From: Anisodus tanguticus
Taxonomy: Eukaryota > Streptophyta > Magnoliopsida > Solanales > Solanaceae
Assembly (NCBI GenBank): GCA_034509755.1
Contig: CM067561.1
Span: 7,134,646 to 7,198,645 of the forward strand
Direction: 5' to 3'
Length of the DNA: 64,000 bases
The notes under the pieces are model-generated. The model made no database searches. It worked only from the letters and a program-made list of their open reading frames with translations, and was not told where the DNA came from. Shown piece after piece: positions 22,451 to 33,737 of the stretch; within the stretch, counting starts at the first letter, position 1, and each line of letters opens with the position of its first letter. Position numbers and translations under genes: made by a program.

Positions 22451-23340
22451 ATCTAGTGCATAGTAATTAATTCGGCAAGCTAGCCTAAGATTCATACTTT
22501 ACTATTATTAAAAAAGTATATCTTGCCAACAATTCTCCTCTCCTTACATCTTAACTGAAAATATTTAGTAGTATTTGATAATTATATTAAATTAAATTAT
22601 CTTATCTAGAACAATCATAAATTAAATTGAGAATACATTTCTTCAATCATGTTTGTGATAAAGAATTCATGATAAAATATTTTCTGAAAAACATTATAAA
22701 TCGTGTTAGACTATAGATATAGGAAGGGACTTTGAGACTGTTATTTTTAATACCCGCATAATACATCTAAGAAACGTAATGTTGAAAGTGAGTTGCATTA
22801 TGATAAAACGTGGAGAAAGGTAAATAAAGGGAACTAATTTTTTTTTTAAATGAAAAATTCCCTATCTAATTCCCAACAGAAGATCACATGAGCGTGTGCT
22901 TGATGCAAGCTGGTGGAAATTCATGTTATAAGATATCTCTAAATAATGATATTTTAATTGTCATGTTGATTAATTCGTACATATAGGATTAGACGAAGAC
23001 AAATTAACACTTTAATTTTCTTGTCCATTTGACTAAAATTTATGTCACTAGTTTATGCTCACTCTAGTAACATGATGCATATGTAGAATCCCATGTAGAT
23101 CAACAAGATTATCTTGCTTGGCTAAATATTTCTGGATGACTAATAATGGCAAGTTTGTTTAATTTAGTTGCTGTTGGTGATGGATCTCCTCAGCCAATAA
23201 GAAAAACACACTCTCTAAAACAAACCTAAATTTTTTATTAGTTATAGTTTTATATTGATAAATATATTTGCAGCCAGTAATAGTATGAATAATCTCATAA
23301 GAAATATTGAAATATCTAATTCAATTCAATAAGTGTACAG
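22451..23340. other. AT-rich intergenic stretch
   Basis: No gene, RNA or repeat that I can support. Long A/T runs and stops occur in every frame. Confidence 0.5.

Positions 23341-23341
<1 letters not shown>

Positions 23342-23383
<42 letters not shown>
23342..23383. repeat. AT microsatellite
   Basis: About 21 uninterrupted AT units, directly next to a SINE-like tail at 23388. Confidence 0.9.
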
Positions 23384-23384
<1 letters not shown>

Positions 23385-23387
23385 CAA

Positions 23388-23475
23388 TAAAAAACTCAAA
23401 GTGATCCCGCAGAGTTGGGTCTGAGGAGGATAAGATGTACGCATACATTACCTTTATCTTTGTAATACTATAATT
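23388..23475 (-). mobile_element. TS-type SINE, 3' part, reversed and diverged
   Basis: On the minus strand it reads GGTAATGTATGCGTACATC, then CCTCCTCAGACCC and GGGATCACTTTGAGTT. These follow the order of the TS SINE tail (compare 16850-16920) with more changes. Its 3' end abuts the AT microsatellite, as expected for a tail that has turned into a simple repeat. Confidence 0.5.
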
Positions 23476-24300
23476 GATCACTGGTTATAATACAGGCCAC
23501 TGCAACAAAACGTGCAAAAAAAACATTCTCCAATATCGAATTTTAAAAAATTAATATTATTTTCTTACTACTACTCTTTTACTTTATGGTCTTGCAAATG
23601 TATCAAGCAAGATGAAAAACATAACTAGTGGAGTATATTATTGGTTGTTTATATTTGGTAGTAAACACTGATGAGCCAATCGATAAATAATTTTATATCA
23701 TATGGTCTTCTTGTATAAAAAAAAATCATTTTTCCTACCTCTAAAAATGATCCTCAACTAATCAAGCAAAATGGTGTTTTATGTTATTTTTTTACCAAAT
23801 TAAAGAGGAGACAACATCTTATAATTAGAGTCTAAATTCTACCGTCAGACAATAGTGGAATGCTGGTTGTAAGCACTGAAGAGTCTAAACATATTTATTG
23901 AAAACGGGTGGGGGAGGGAGAGAAGAAGACGCTAAGCTAGAATGAGCTCTACAATAAGAATTAGTAATATTAATAACATATATTGCAGACATATGCCTCT
24001 AATTTAGCTAAATTAAATAGACCAACTCTTTTGCCCTCCAACTTTGTTGATTTAACAAAAAACTATAAGTGAATCTAACTTTTAGCTTGCTATCTTGATC
24101 CCTATAATAAGAGTTAAAATTTTAGTCACCTCTTTGCTTAGGATAAAAAAAAAATGTTCATCCCTATAATTTGGCTACCTCTTTGTTTAGATGGTTAAGT
24201 TATGCCAATCTTTTAGGCCTACAATTTGCTGAAACTTTTTAGGTTAAAAAATTGCCAATAATATGTAGGAATTGTATCATTTTGTCCCGTTTTTGACAAT
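23476..24300. other. Intergenic stretch without gene
   Basis: AT-rich DNA. Nothing beyond weak, stop-rich frames is visible. Confidence 0.4.
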
Positions 24301-24327
24301 TTTCTCTGTTTTTCGCCTTGTCCTATC

Positions 24328-25740
24328 ATGTCTCGCTTAGCTCTTCTCTACTGGCATTTTCATAGAGTTGGAGCTGGCGAAAAAAAGAATCTTGCACCCC
24401 TTTTACCCTCGCCCCTGCTAGGGCCGGAGGTAACGTCCCGAGTTCTGTACCTGTTCTATGCGTTCCTTCCTCGTCCCGAGCCGTTCCTCCACCGGCTTTC
24501 CAAAGGCGAGCTTCTGTGTCATGAGGCTTAAAGTTTGGGGTTTGATTTGAAGGTCCTCGGGGTCCAAGCACCGGAATATGTCCTGAGGGTTTTCGAGGCT
24601 CTCGCAGATCGTGGTTGGCGGACACTAATCCGGCTTCGATCCGCAATCCTTCAGCTTGTCGACAAGTCATTTTCACCGTCTCCGAAGAATGACACTTTCT
24701 TTCTTGGGCCGATAAGGGTTGCGAGCTATTTGAAGCCACTATCCAGTGATAAGGATAAAGAGAAAATGAGGAGCGTCTCTGGGGACTGCCTGCTCAATGC
24801 TAGTGCTCACACGGATGCTCAGGTACAAAAGTATTTTACTTCTCAGCTTTTTCTCTTGTTCTTTTCCTCTCTGAGTATGACTCTCGACTTTTGTTTTTTC
24901 TTTTATCTCAGGCAAGCCTTCTGACCATGGAGGGGTTCCAACAGAAGCTTGCCGAAGAGAGGGAGAGGATGCTAGAGTATCAAAAATTGCATGAGCGCCT
25001 CCCGGCCCTTGAGATACAGATGATTTCTATGGAGTACTTGGAGGCCAAGCTGGCCTAAACGGAGCAGGATAGGAAGATCCATATCGAAAAGCGTCCAGGT
25101 TCCATGCTGAACTTCTGGACCTGCATAGAAGGTGCGCCGAACACCGGGATCACTTAGCCACTGTGGTTCAGAGGGAGACGGGTCTGGCGGAGCGAATATA
25201 GGCCATGGGGATTGAGTTGGATGCTTGCTATAAGGACAGGCTTATATTGAGAAAGATTTGAATGTTCTCGAGGGGAGGTATGAGAACATGATGGTTCGGT
25301 ACAGGGACCAACTTGAGAATAATAAAGACCTTAATGAAACCAACACCTCTCTTTGTGAAACACTACAGAAGATCCATACATCTGATGTGGGCGCCACCAT
25401 TCAGCAACTGAAGATGGACTTCATCCTCGAGAAAACTCATGTTGTGTACCAGGCTCTCAAGATTGCTCTTCAGGAGCCCTAAGATGGGGCAATTGATGTC
25501 AATGCCGAGCTGGCGACTGCACTGAAGGTAGAGGATATGACCTATAATTCCCTGCCCGCTCGACCCGCCTGAGGATTTGGTCCAAACTTCGGACAATGAA
25601 AGTTGGTCCTATGACGGGGAAGAGGAAATCCAAGCTGAGTCATGGGAGCACCCTTCCGAAGTTTCGGCTACTGGGAGCGAAAACGGGCTAGCGAGAGGTG
25701 ATGCAGAGAAGAAACATTGGACAACGAAAGTTGGTCCCAT
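24328..25740 (+). pseudogene. Degenerate coiled-coil ORF, probably transposon-derived
   Basis: A local rise in GC marks an old coding region. 24535-24830 encodes a basic segment ending in SVSGDCLLNASAHTDAQ. A stretch resembling an intron with an AG end at 24911 follows, then TMEGFQQKLAEERERMLEYQ and a long charged coiled coil can be followed through frameshifts to about 25480. An acidic tail (SWSYDGEEEIQAESWE) lies near 25600-25660. The arrangement resembles plant proteins of the putative gypsy-type transposon family (Transposase_28) with C-terminal coiled coils. That assignment is tentative. Confidence 0.35.
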
Positions 25741-26590
25741 GTTTATATATTTTTGAAAAAACACTAGCGTTATTTTGTTACCGGTATTGCCCTTAATTTT
25801 GGGCCTTTCTTTTAATCATAAGCTAATTTGCTCACGTTTCTGTAATATCTTTGCTATGGGAAAAAGCTTTAAGTTGACCTATTAGAGCCCCAACGCGGGG
25901 GGCATTCATCACTACTTGCTACTCTGGCTATATTGGGATTCTTTGTGGTCATCTGGTTCTTGGAAAGGAGCAGTTCAACCATAGGGATCCTTCAACCCAA
26001 GGATACCCTCATTGGGACTATGTTCTATAGCAATTTCGAACGCTTGTGTTTAAGTTCCACAACTGATTTGTTCTTTCTTTATGCATATGGTGTTTTGAGG
26101 TACATAGGTTGTGTCGTGTGTTCGTGGTGGATATTATTGAGTCTGGAAGGAAGCGTTCGTACTAACAACGTTAAGAGTGTAATAAGCGGGGCTTAGAGCC
26201 TTTTCTCATTCATGACATTCTGGGCGTAATCCTGAGTACATATGTGTTTCTTTGCAAAATTAGTAGTTATCATAAATAAAAAAGAAACAAGGGTGGAAAT
26301 CATCGGCCTCCGAAAGCATGGGTGATTCTCTCCATTTTGTGCTTGAAATTCCGGAAAGAACCTTCAAAGTAATACGCTTTACAATTGTTGCCTCATTAGA
26401 AACTTTGTCGGTAAAAATCCCATTGGAAAAAAACTCGGCCAAGGAAAAGAGTGAAACACGTATTTTTCGATCTTCGTCGGCTATCCACGAGTTTACGCTC
26501 CCTTCGGTTAGTCCCAGTCTTGGCGTCAGTCTCAGTCCTGCGATCAAAGAGTTAAGAAAGTAGGTAAAAAAACTACAGACACATACCTGC
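25741..26590. other. Unassigned stretch with small frames
   Basis: 25933-26196 (plus) and 26592-26260 (minus) are open for 87 and 110 codons, but I recognise no family in them. They lie between transposon remnants and are probably retroelement noncoding DNA. Confidence 0.3.
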
Positions 26591-26599
26591 AACCCTCAA

Positions 26600-27300
26600 G
26601 GTCATATTGTGGGGGCAAAATCGCTTGAGAATTCCGATAAGTTTTGCGTCAATATTGTTACGGTTCACTTTTACGCGGAGGCATAAAAGCTACTGGATAA
26701 CTTGTGAACTCTTGGATTTATTTATTTATTTATTTAGAGTCGCCACCAACTTTATAAGAAAAAATAGGAAACCCATATTTTAAAGGATTTTTCAATTTTA
26801 AAAGAAAAATCATAATTAATCAGAGTTCGAGGTAAGAGTTCAGGTGATCCCCAGGGGAATGTGTTAGGCATCCCGGTATTAAGGATGTCTAAAATTATTT
26901 GACCTCGGGTCTTATATGATATATAATTGCTTAAAATTGCTTAGTGTTTGAAAATATTGCAAGATATATTGTCATTTAAAATCTTCCGCCAAAGATAACT
27001 TTTCCACACGCGCACACTTTTAAAAATTGAGCAAAAAATCCTCTTTGTAAAATCTCTTTTTGTTTTATACAAAAAAATAACAAAGTTGTTTATTTCTTTC
27101 CAAAAATATCTCAACAAAAAAATAGGTAGTAAAATACATAATGTATATTTATTTTTAAGGAGGTCAACCTTTTAAGAGTTTGTTCCCCTCCCCAAACTAT
27201 AGTTAATAAAGAATTTTCTAATTTTATTTAAAGGATAGCCAAACTATTATTCAAGCCTTCTTTTGAAATTAATACCAAGTTAAGGAAAGTCACATTCTTT
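26600..27300 (-). repeat. Probable gypsy LTR fragment
   Basis: On the minus strand it contains GCATCCGGGATG-like context, CCCCTGGGGATCACCTGAACTC and GGTGGCGACTCTAAATAAAT. Similar signals occur at the end of the Ogre-type LTR at 57770-57960 (GGATGCCTAACCC and GGTGGCGACTCC). This suggests the end of a related LTR in reverse. The fragment limits are not clear. Confidence 0.35.
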
Positions 27301-28400
27301 TTCTTTTAAGCAAAATTATTCCCTAAGGCTTACATATATAAGCAAAAAATAGACTATTGTACCCTCTAAAGTTATGATTGCGTGAGCACGTTAATGTTAT
27401 TGTGCCCACGCGCGCTGCAACACTCTGATCTAGAAAAGCTGAAGTGACGGGAGTTGTTGGGAGTGGAAGATAGCTGTAAGATGCCTTCAAGTCATTGGGA
27501 GTGGAAGACAACTATAGGATGCCTCTGAGTCATTTGAATCTCCGGTTTCGCTAATTCACCCAGAGGCGTTCTTCACCCAATACAACTATCATTTGTTCAT
27601 TTTTCCTACCTCAACCATCCTATTATATTTCTCTAACTTCATCTTTACTTAAACTAGACTTTAAGCATAGGCCACAACTACTAACTTACATGTCCTACTA
27701 CAACAATTTGAACTCTCCTCCTAAAAATTGTACCATTCGGATCAACCCTATGCAATTTGGTATTTAAGGATAACGCTAATCATAATGATTATACTCAATT
27801 AAAAAAATAAAGGCAACTTCGGATTCAGACCCAAATGAATCTTACAAGGACGGTCTAATGTATTAAATCTTTGCCATGTAGGATTTGAAGAAGATTGCCC
27901 CAACCAATCCTAAAACTACGGGGAGGGGGGAGGGAGAGATAACTAGATTTTTAGAATGCATGATCTAACATTACATTCCTTGTAGGTCTTTTCCGCTTTC
28001 ATTTTAGTATTCTTTTAGTAATTAATTGAAAGAAAAAGTCATTAAACATGTCTAGGATTAATATAAAAGGAACATATATAGCAAAATTATGATCGGATTT
28101 CATCAAAATTATACCCAATTAAAAAAAATTATTCGTACAACTGTATACCACAAGCCTCGTAATAAATTCAATATTGGAAAAATTAAAGAATAATTTACCA
28201 TCATAACATATAGCAATATTAGTTCTTTTTGCCACGCATAATATAATATGAAAGTTTATGCAAGATGCATATAAGCGTCTTAATTCAAAGATTCATATGA
28301 AGTGCATGAAAATTAAGCATGGAGTGTTGAATAAGTGTCCTTCACGGACGCTTATACAGCCCCCCACCACGCACCCCCAAACGGAAAAAATTTCAGAATA
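27301..28400. other. Intergenic stretch without gene
   Basis: AT-rich DNA with no reading frame or repeat that I can name. Confidence 0.35.
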
Positions 28401-28552
28401 GTAAATTCAGTGACTTACATTACAAAAATATAGCCCATAATTTAGATTGCAAAGTTTTGACACAAAACACTTTTATACAATGTTATACATCTATATACAA
28501 AGACAGGTACATTATGTATATAGGTGTACGAAAGTGTAGGTATATACACTGC

Positions 28553-28818
28553 AAAATATAATTATACAATATTATATACGAAAATACCACTTATACACAT
28601 TTACACATATTTATACATAATTATACAAATATTGTATAAGTGGGTATAAACATAGATCTGGTTCAAAGATGTGACATTTTCATTGTTAAAAAAATATAAT
28701 TATACAATATTATACACAAAAATACGTGTTTATGCACATTTATACACAATTATATAAATATTGTATACGTGGTATAAACATAGATCTGGTTCAGAGAAGT
28801 GATTTCTTTCCATTGGTT
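28553..28818. repeat. Two tandem copies of a ~130-bp AT-rich unit
   Basis: Both copies contain AATATAATTATACAATATTAT, then several TTTATACACAT-like steps, and end TATAAACATAGATCTGGTTC. The second copy starts near 28690. The unit is full of short inverted matches (TATACAATATTGTATA type). It may be the end of an unclassified dispersed element. Confidence 0.6.
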
Positions 28819-28829
28819 AACCGGTGGTG

Positions 28830-29730
28830 ACTGGTGTTGAATTTTTTCAGCGAGGTTTGGCCAGATCAGATAGTTTTTGAATTGTAGATCGTTGAATCAC
28901 ACCTGCTCCACGCGCCACGAAGGAGACGCCGTCGGAAAGTGAGTACGGCAAGTTAGACTTGATTTTTGTTGAGATAAAGTTGTCATCAGAGAAAACTTCC
29001 GGCGAAGAAGAGAAGCCCCTGCAACAGGGAGAGAGAGGAGGAGGAGAATGAGTAATTCCGGTGAGCTTCGTTGGCATCGACAACTCTGTGGGTCAATTTT
29101 TGTAAAATTTTAAAATGTGAATAAATTTTAATAGCATTGTTACACTAATTTACGTACAACATAATTAATTCAAAAACAAATCTGTTGAATGTACACTTTA
29201 CGACGATCTTCCAATTAGACTAGACTATACAATCCTGCTGGAGGAGTAATTTACATACTCGAATGATCATTGCATGACACCATCTATTTAATTACAGATT
29301 AATTCTAACTACCAGCTCATCCTTTGTTTTACTTTTCTGGCATTTAAACTAAGAAGTATTAATTTGGATTTCGAATAAGTTGGGAAAAATAAAACACTCC
29401 TATGAATAAAAATTCCACTACACTTATTATTTTCACCTATTAAATATTCAAAAAGGCACTACAAGCATGTTTAGTTAAAATGAAAGGTGCTAAGAATAAT
29501 CGTGAAAAATTAATGGTCAAAAAAGAACACCCAAAGAAAATAGAGAAAAATAGGCGGCCCATCATTTTTGTCAAGTTCAGTCGAAACAACCTTACGATCT
29601 ACCTAACCCCCCAACCCCCATCATTTTCTTTTCTTTTCTTTTTAATTGAGTAATAAATATAAAGCACTATTGAATCCACCATTTTTCTGCTTTCAATAAA
29701 TTCGAGCTTAAAATTATACAAATCTCCGGC
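28830..29730. other. Intergenic stretch, unknown content
   Basis: 28847-29083 is open on the minus strand (78 codons) with a GC content above its surroundings. I recognise no domain, and it may belong to the repeat at 28553. The rest is AT-rich. Confidence 0.3.
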
Positions 29731-29734
29731 AGCC

Positions 29735-31650
29735 ACCATGGCCGTGAACAACCACGGATATGGCTGTGGACAGAGGCGCGGGGTGGCAACAGGGATCAAG
29801 CTGGGAACTGGGCTTCCATCTTGGGCCCAACAGCCTCCACACACAGCCTAGAGGCTGCGACCCAATTTCCAGAAGCAGGCCAGCTCGCCCCAGACCAGCT
29901 GATGGGCCACGGCCATTCGACCCACCTTTCTGCAGCCCCACAGCGGCCCAGCAGTCTGGGCACCCATCCGACGGCCCACTGCAGTCAGGCCCAATTTCCT
30001 ATGGCCTACTTCTCCACTTCGGGCATTCCCCAATTCAATTTGGGCCAGACTTTCGGCACATTAACTCCTTGGAAGCCCGATAATGCGTGGTATATAGATA
30101 CGGGCTCCATGTCTCACCTCACCAATAATTCTGATAGTCTTCTTCAAATGCGAAATTTAAATACTCCACATCTATTCTGGTTGGAAAGTTTTGGCCACAC
30201 TCTAACCCCACCACCGCATCCCCTCTTCTCCCTAACTAATGTCCTATATGCCCCACATACTATCAAGAACCTAATCTCCGTTAGAAATTTTGCCACATAT
30301 AATTCTATAAATTAATTTTGACCCGTTTGAGTTTTCTATAATGGACCTCTGTACCAGAAAACTCCTTACAAGATTCAATAGAGAGTGAGACCTTTATCCT
30401 TTCATAACCACGTCCGCTGCCAGTGTCACCCCTCCCACATCTCTAACTGCCCAAGTCTCTCCTCCCACCGCTTTAGCAACAATCTCTCCATCAAATTGAC
30501 ACAATAGACTTGGACACCCAGGAGCTCCTATTTTTAATTTTCTTCGGAACAATAATTTAATTTGTTGTTCTAGTGGAAAACCTGCCCAACATTTTTTTTC
30601 TTGCCCTTTAGGCAAACACGTTCGCCTCCCTTTTCAGTCTTCTTTAAGTGTTACGTTTTCTCCGTTTGATATTGTTCATGCAGATTTATGGACATCTCCT
30701 GTTATTAGTTCCCTAGGTCATAAATTTTATCTTGTGTTATTAGATGACTTTTCTCACTTTATCAAGATTTATCCTCTAAAATTCAAGTCTGAAGTTTTTA
30801 CCAAATTTCTTGAGTTTTGTAACTTTATCAAAACACAATTTGAAAAATCCATTAAATCATTATGTGACAACGGTCGTAAGTTTAATAATTCCGCATTTCA
30901 TAATTTTTGCGCCAAGAATGACATGGTCTTCCATTTCTCATGTCCCCATAACTCACCCCAAAACGGAAAAACCAAACGAATCATCCGTACTATCAACAAT
31001 ATGGTTCGTACCATTCTTTTTCATGCCTCTCTCGCCCCGTCATTCTGGGTCTATGCAGTCAAAATGGTAGTATATATCCTTAATATTTTACCTACTAGTA
31101 CTCTTCACAACAAAACCCCCACCGAAATTCTCTACCGTCGGATCCCGTCCTATGACCACCTTAGAATTTTCGGTTTCCTGTGCTTCCCAAATCTTGCCTC
31201 AACTGCTCCCCATAAATTAGCACCTCGCACCGCTCCCTGTGTCTTCGTATGTTTTCCGTCAAATCATAAGGGCTATCTGTGCTGTGACTTGTCTACTCGT
31301 AAAATCCACGTCTCTCGTCACGTCACTTTCGACGAGATAATTTTTCCCTTCGCAAATATTCAAAAATTTCGTAACACGGACTATACCTTTCTAGAAGAGT
31401 CAGAAACCTCCCCCGTCATACTACACGAAATGCATCAGTCCACCACCACCACATCTCCGCCTTCACTGTCCGTCACTGCCACCATCGGCAGCCCGTCGGA
31501 CAACCCAGCTCGTCACGCATCTGTCTCTGTCACCACACCCACTTCGTCGGACGACCATCGGCTCCGAACCACCCACCGGCCCACACCACCAACTCCCTGT
31601 GCGTCACCACCATCGGCTCCGAAATACAATCTTACACAATATTATTTTTA
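29735..31650 (+). pseudogene. Copia fragment E: gag tail, protease and integrase only
   Basis: 29735-30080 is a Pro/Gln/Gly-rich gag tail. 30080-30315 carries the protease with AWYIDTGSMSHLTNN. A stop and frameshifts follow; the zinc-like pre-integrase part is at 30490-30650. 30734-31651 is an open stretch of 305 residues with FHNFCAKNDMVFHFSCPHNS and the integrase catalytic region. The expected Glu context reads GKTKRIIRT, so the Glu appears lost. A Ser/Thr/Pro-rich tail ends it. No RT, RNase H or LTR follows, so this is a truncated relative of elements C and D. Confidence 0.75.
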
Positions 31651-31659
31651 AGAATTTAT

Positions 31660-32820
31660 TCAACTATATAAAGGCCTAGTAGAAAATAGAGGCACGTTAT
31701 TCAGTAGCCGCTATACAAAAAGGTTGCTGGAATTCAAATCTGGCGACCTTAACCTCTTGAAGCACACCAATGTTGTTAAACATAAACACAGAGAATACAC
31801 TTGGGACTAAAGTGCATATAGTAATACTATTTCTTTTGTTCTGTTTTGTAAAACATTACACTTAATATGGTACTTAATAAAGTCAGAATCATTCTTGATG
31901 GCTGTGCTATCCGATGTTTAATTATTTATGTCATGTTCTCTACACCTATTAAGAATTGAGCAGACGAGAAGGTATTAAAAATCTCACAATGGTTAAGTCA
32001 AAAAAAATAAAAAGCTTTTTTTGGGCAGCAACAATTTTTTTTTTTTGTTGTGGTGAAGAAGTTACAAATTTACGTAGAAGTTCAAAGTCAACTCTTTTCA
32101 AGATAAAAATTTAATTACTATACAAATTATATTTATCAAGTTATTATTAATTTAACTTATATGTCTTTCAAGTATAATACAACTCTCTTCTCCTTTTCCA
32201 TTTTCGGCTCTACCGCCTCTTCTCCTTCTCGTTGCATTGATTTTTAATTTATATTAGATGACGTATTTTACTATATTTAAGTGATCATGTAAAAAATAAG
32301 TAATGTAATCCAATATTATTGCTTTGGTTTAACTTGACTAAAAATTATATATATATATATTTTATATTTTAATAAATATAAAATTAAAAGTGTTATAATA
32401 ACTATTTAAATTTGTTTATATGTTTAAATAATACTATTATCTTGTTTTGTAATTTAATATTCAAAATCACTTTTAACACAATATGCTTATCAAATATCAA
32501 ATAGCGAAAGAAAATCATTTTTACCCAGATTAATTGGCCAAACAACTACTGTAGTAAGTACTGAAAAAAGAAATACTCTTTACATTATTTGACTTAAAAC
32601 AAATTATAATTATTTAAGAATATTTTCTGAAGAGTTTATTGACATTCTCTTTACACAAGTCCATTTTGTGTATTTCATTTTCAGTGGAGGACTTTGGTAA
32701 AATTTCAACAACGCGACCTACAGTTATTAGAGGAACCATGAACTAACTACCTGATGCCACGTCATAGTCTTTCTTGGTTAGCTACTAATATTACTACTAT
32801 GTCACCCCATTTCAGTTTAA
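31660..32820. other. Intergenic DNA upstream of ACLB
   Basis: AT-rich with no gene. GGAATTCAAATCTGGCGACC at 31728 has a weak B-box look. The last few hundred bases are presumably ACLB promoter. Confidence 0.35.
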
Positions 32821-32824
32821 TTTA

Positions 32825-32880
32825 ATACTCTCTCTCTCTCTTTCTATATATATATATATATTCTCCAACCAGCTACCATA
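32825..32880 (+). promoter_or_regulatory. Probable ACLB core promoter
   Basis: A CT-rich tract (TCTCTCTCTCTCTTTC) is followed by a TATATATATATATAT stretch at about 32848-32862. The first transcribed exon would begin shortly downstream, near 32885. Pyrimidine patches next to a TATA region are common in plant housekeeping promoters. Confidence 0.45.
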
Positions 32881-32884
32881 TTCA

Positions 32885-33715
32885 CTCACCTCGTGTCTGG
32901 GAGTTCCCATATCTTCATCATATAGGTACATTTTTATTCCATCATGCTCTGTTTTTATTTTTGGAGTTTCGGATCTGGTTAATGGGTTTGTGTCTTTTAG
33001 TGCTTCAATTGTCGAATATTTCCGAGGTTGTATATATATGCTTTTATTTGTTCTTCAGTGACTCTTTTTAAATATTGGATCTGCTTTAAACCCCCATTAA
33101 TACTTGTTACAAGGCAGGTGCACTCTTTTGATTTGGTTTAAGTATTAAAGATCTGATTTTTTTATACTGGGAATGTAATTTGGATCCATTTATCCTACCC
33201 CAACTAATTTTTGAGGTGTAGTTTATTTTGATATTGCAGTTTGGAATCGACCATCAATTCAGTTTCCTTTGCTGATATTTTACACTTTAGTGTAGTCTTT
33301 ATGTTTGATTTAAGTTTAGGAGGATTTAGCTTCATTTGTGCCTGTTCTCTTTGGAAGGAAAGATTTACAGAAACTTCTTTAGATTAAAGAATCAGCTTTT
33401 TGTATTTTTGTTCATTGTGATCTTATTTGTTTAGGAATCTTGATTTCGGGTGGGTAATGAGACGGGGGCTTCTTGAATAATATACTTCCATATACCATTT
33501 TCACTAACTAATTCATATACAGTACCATTTTGCGTACCACTACTTGGACACACATTGCCACTCGAACGACTGTATGATGAAATGTTTCACTGTCAGCTCA
33601 ATACTTATCTATTGGTTTTGGCCTTTTGTCTCAAAATTAAAGGGCCGTGTGTCATATGAAAGTAATTATCTGTTCATGGATGGTTGTCGTTTGTGCTGAA
33701 GTTGTAACTTTGTAG
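32885..33715 (+). other. ACLB 5' UTR exon and leader intron
   Basis: A short noncoding exon ends at 32925 (ATAG), followed by a GTACAT donor. The intron runs to the acceptor TTTGTAG at 33713-33715, about 790 bp, and exon 2 starts 22 bp upstream of the ATG. T-rich leader introns of this size are common in plant housekeeping genes and often raise expression. The exon start is a guess from promoter spacing; the splice sites follow GT-AG. Confidence 0.55.
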
Positions 33716-33737
33716 AGATCTCAATTGACTTGGCAAA

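Noticed and set aside
31728..31747. tRNA-like or SINE B box near 31730
   Set aside because: Only a weak match to GGTTCRANTCC; no A box at the right distance, no cloverleaf and no SINE tail.
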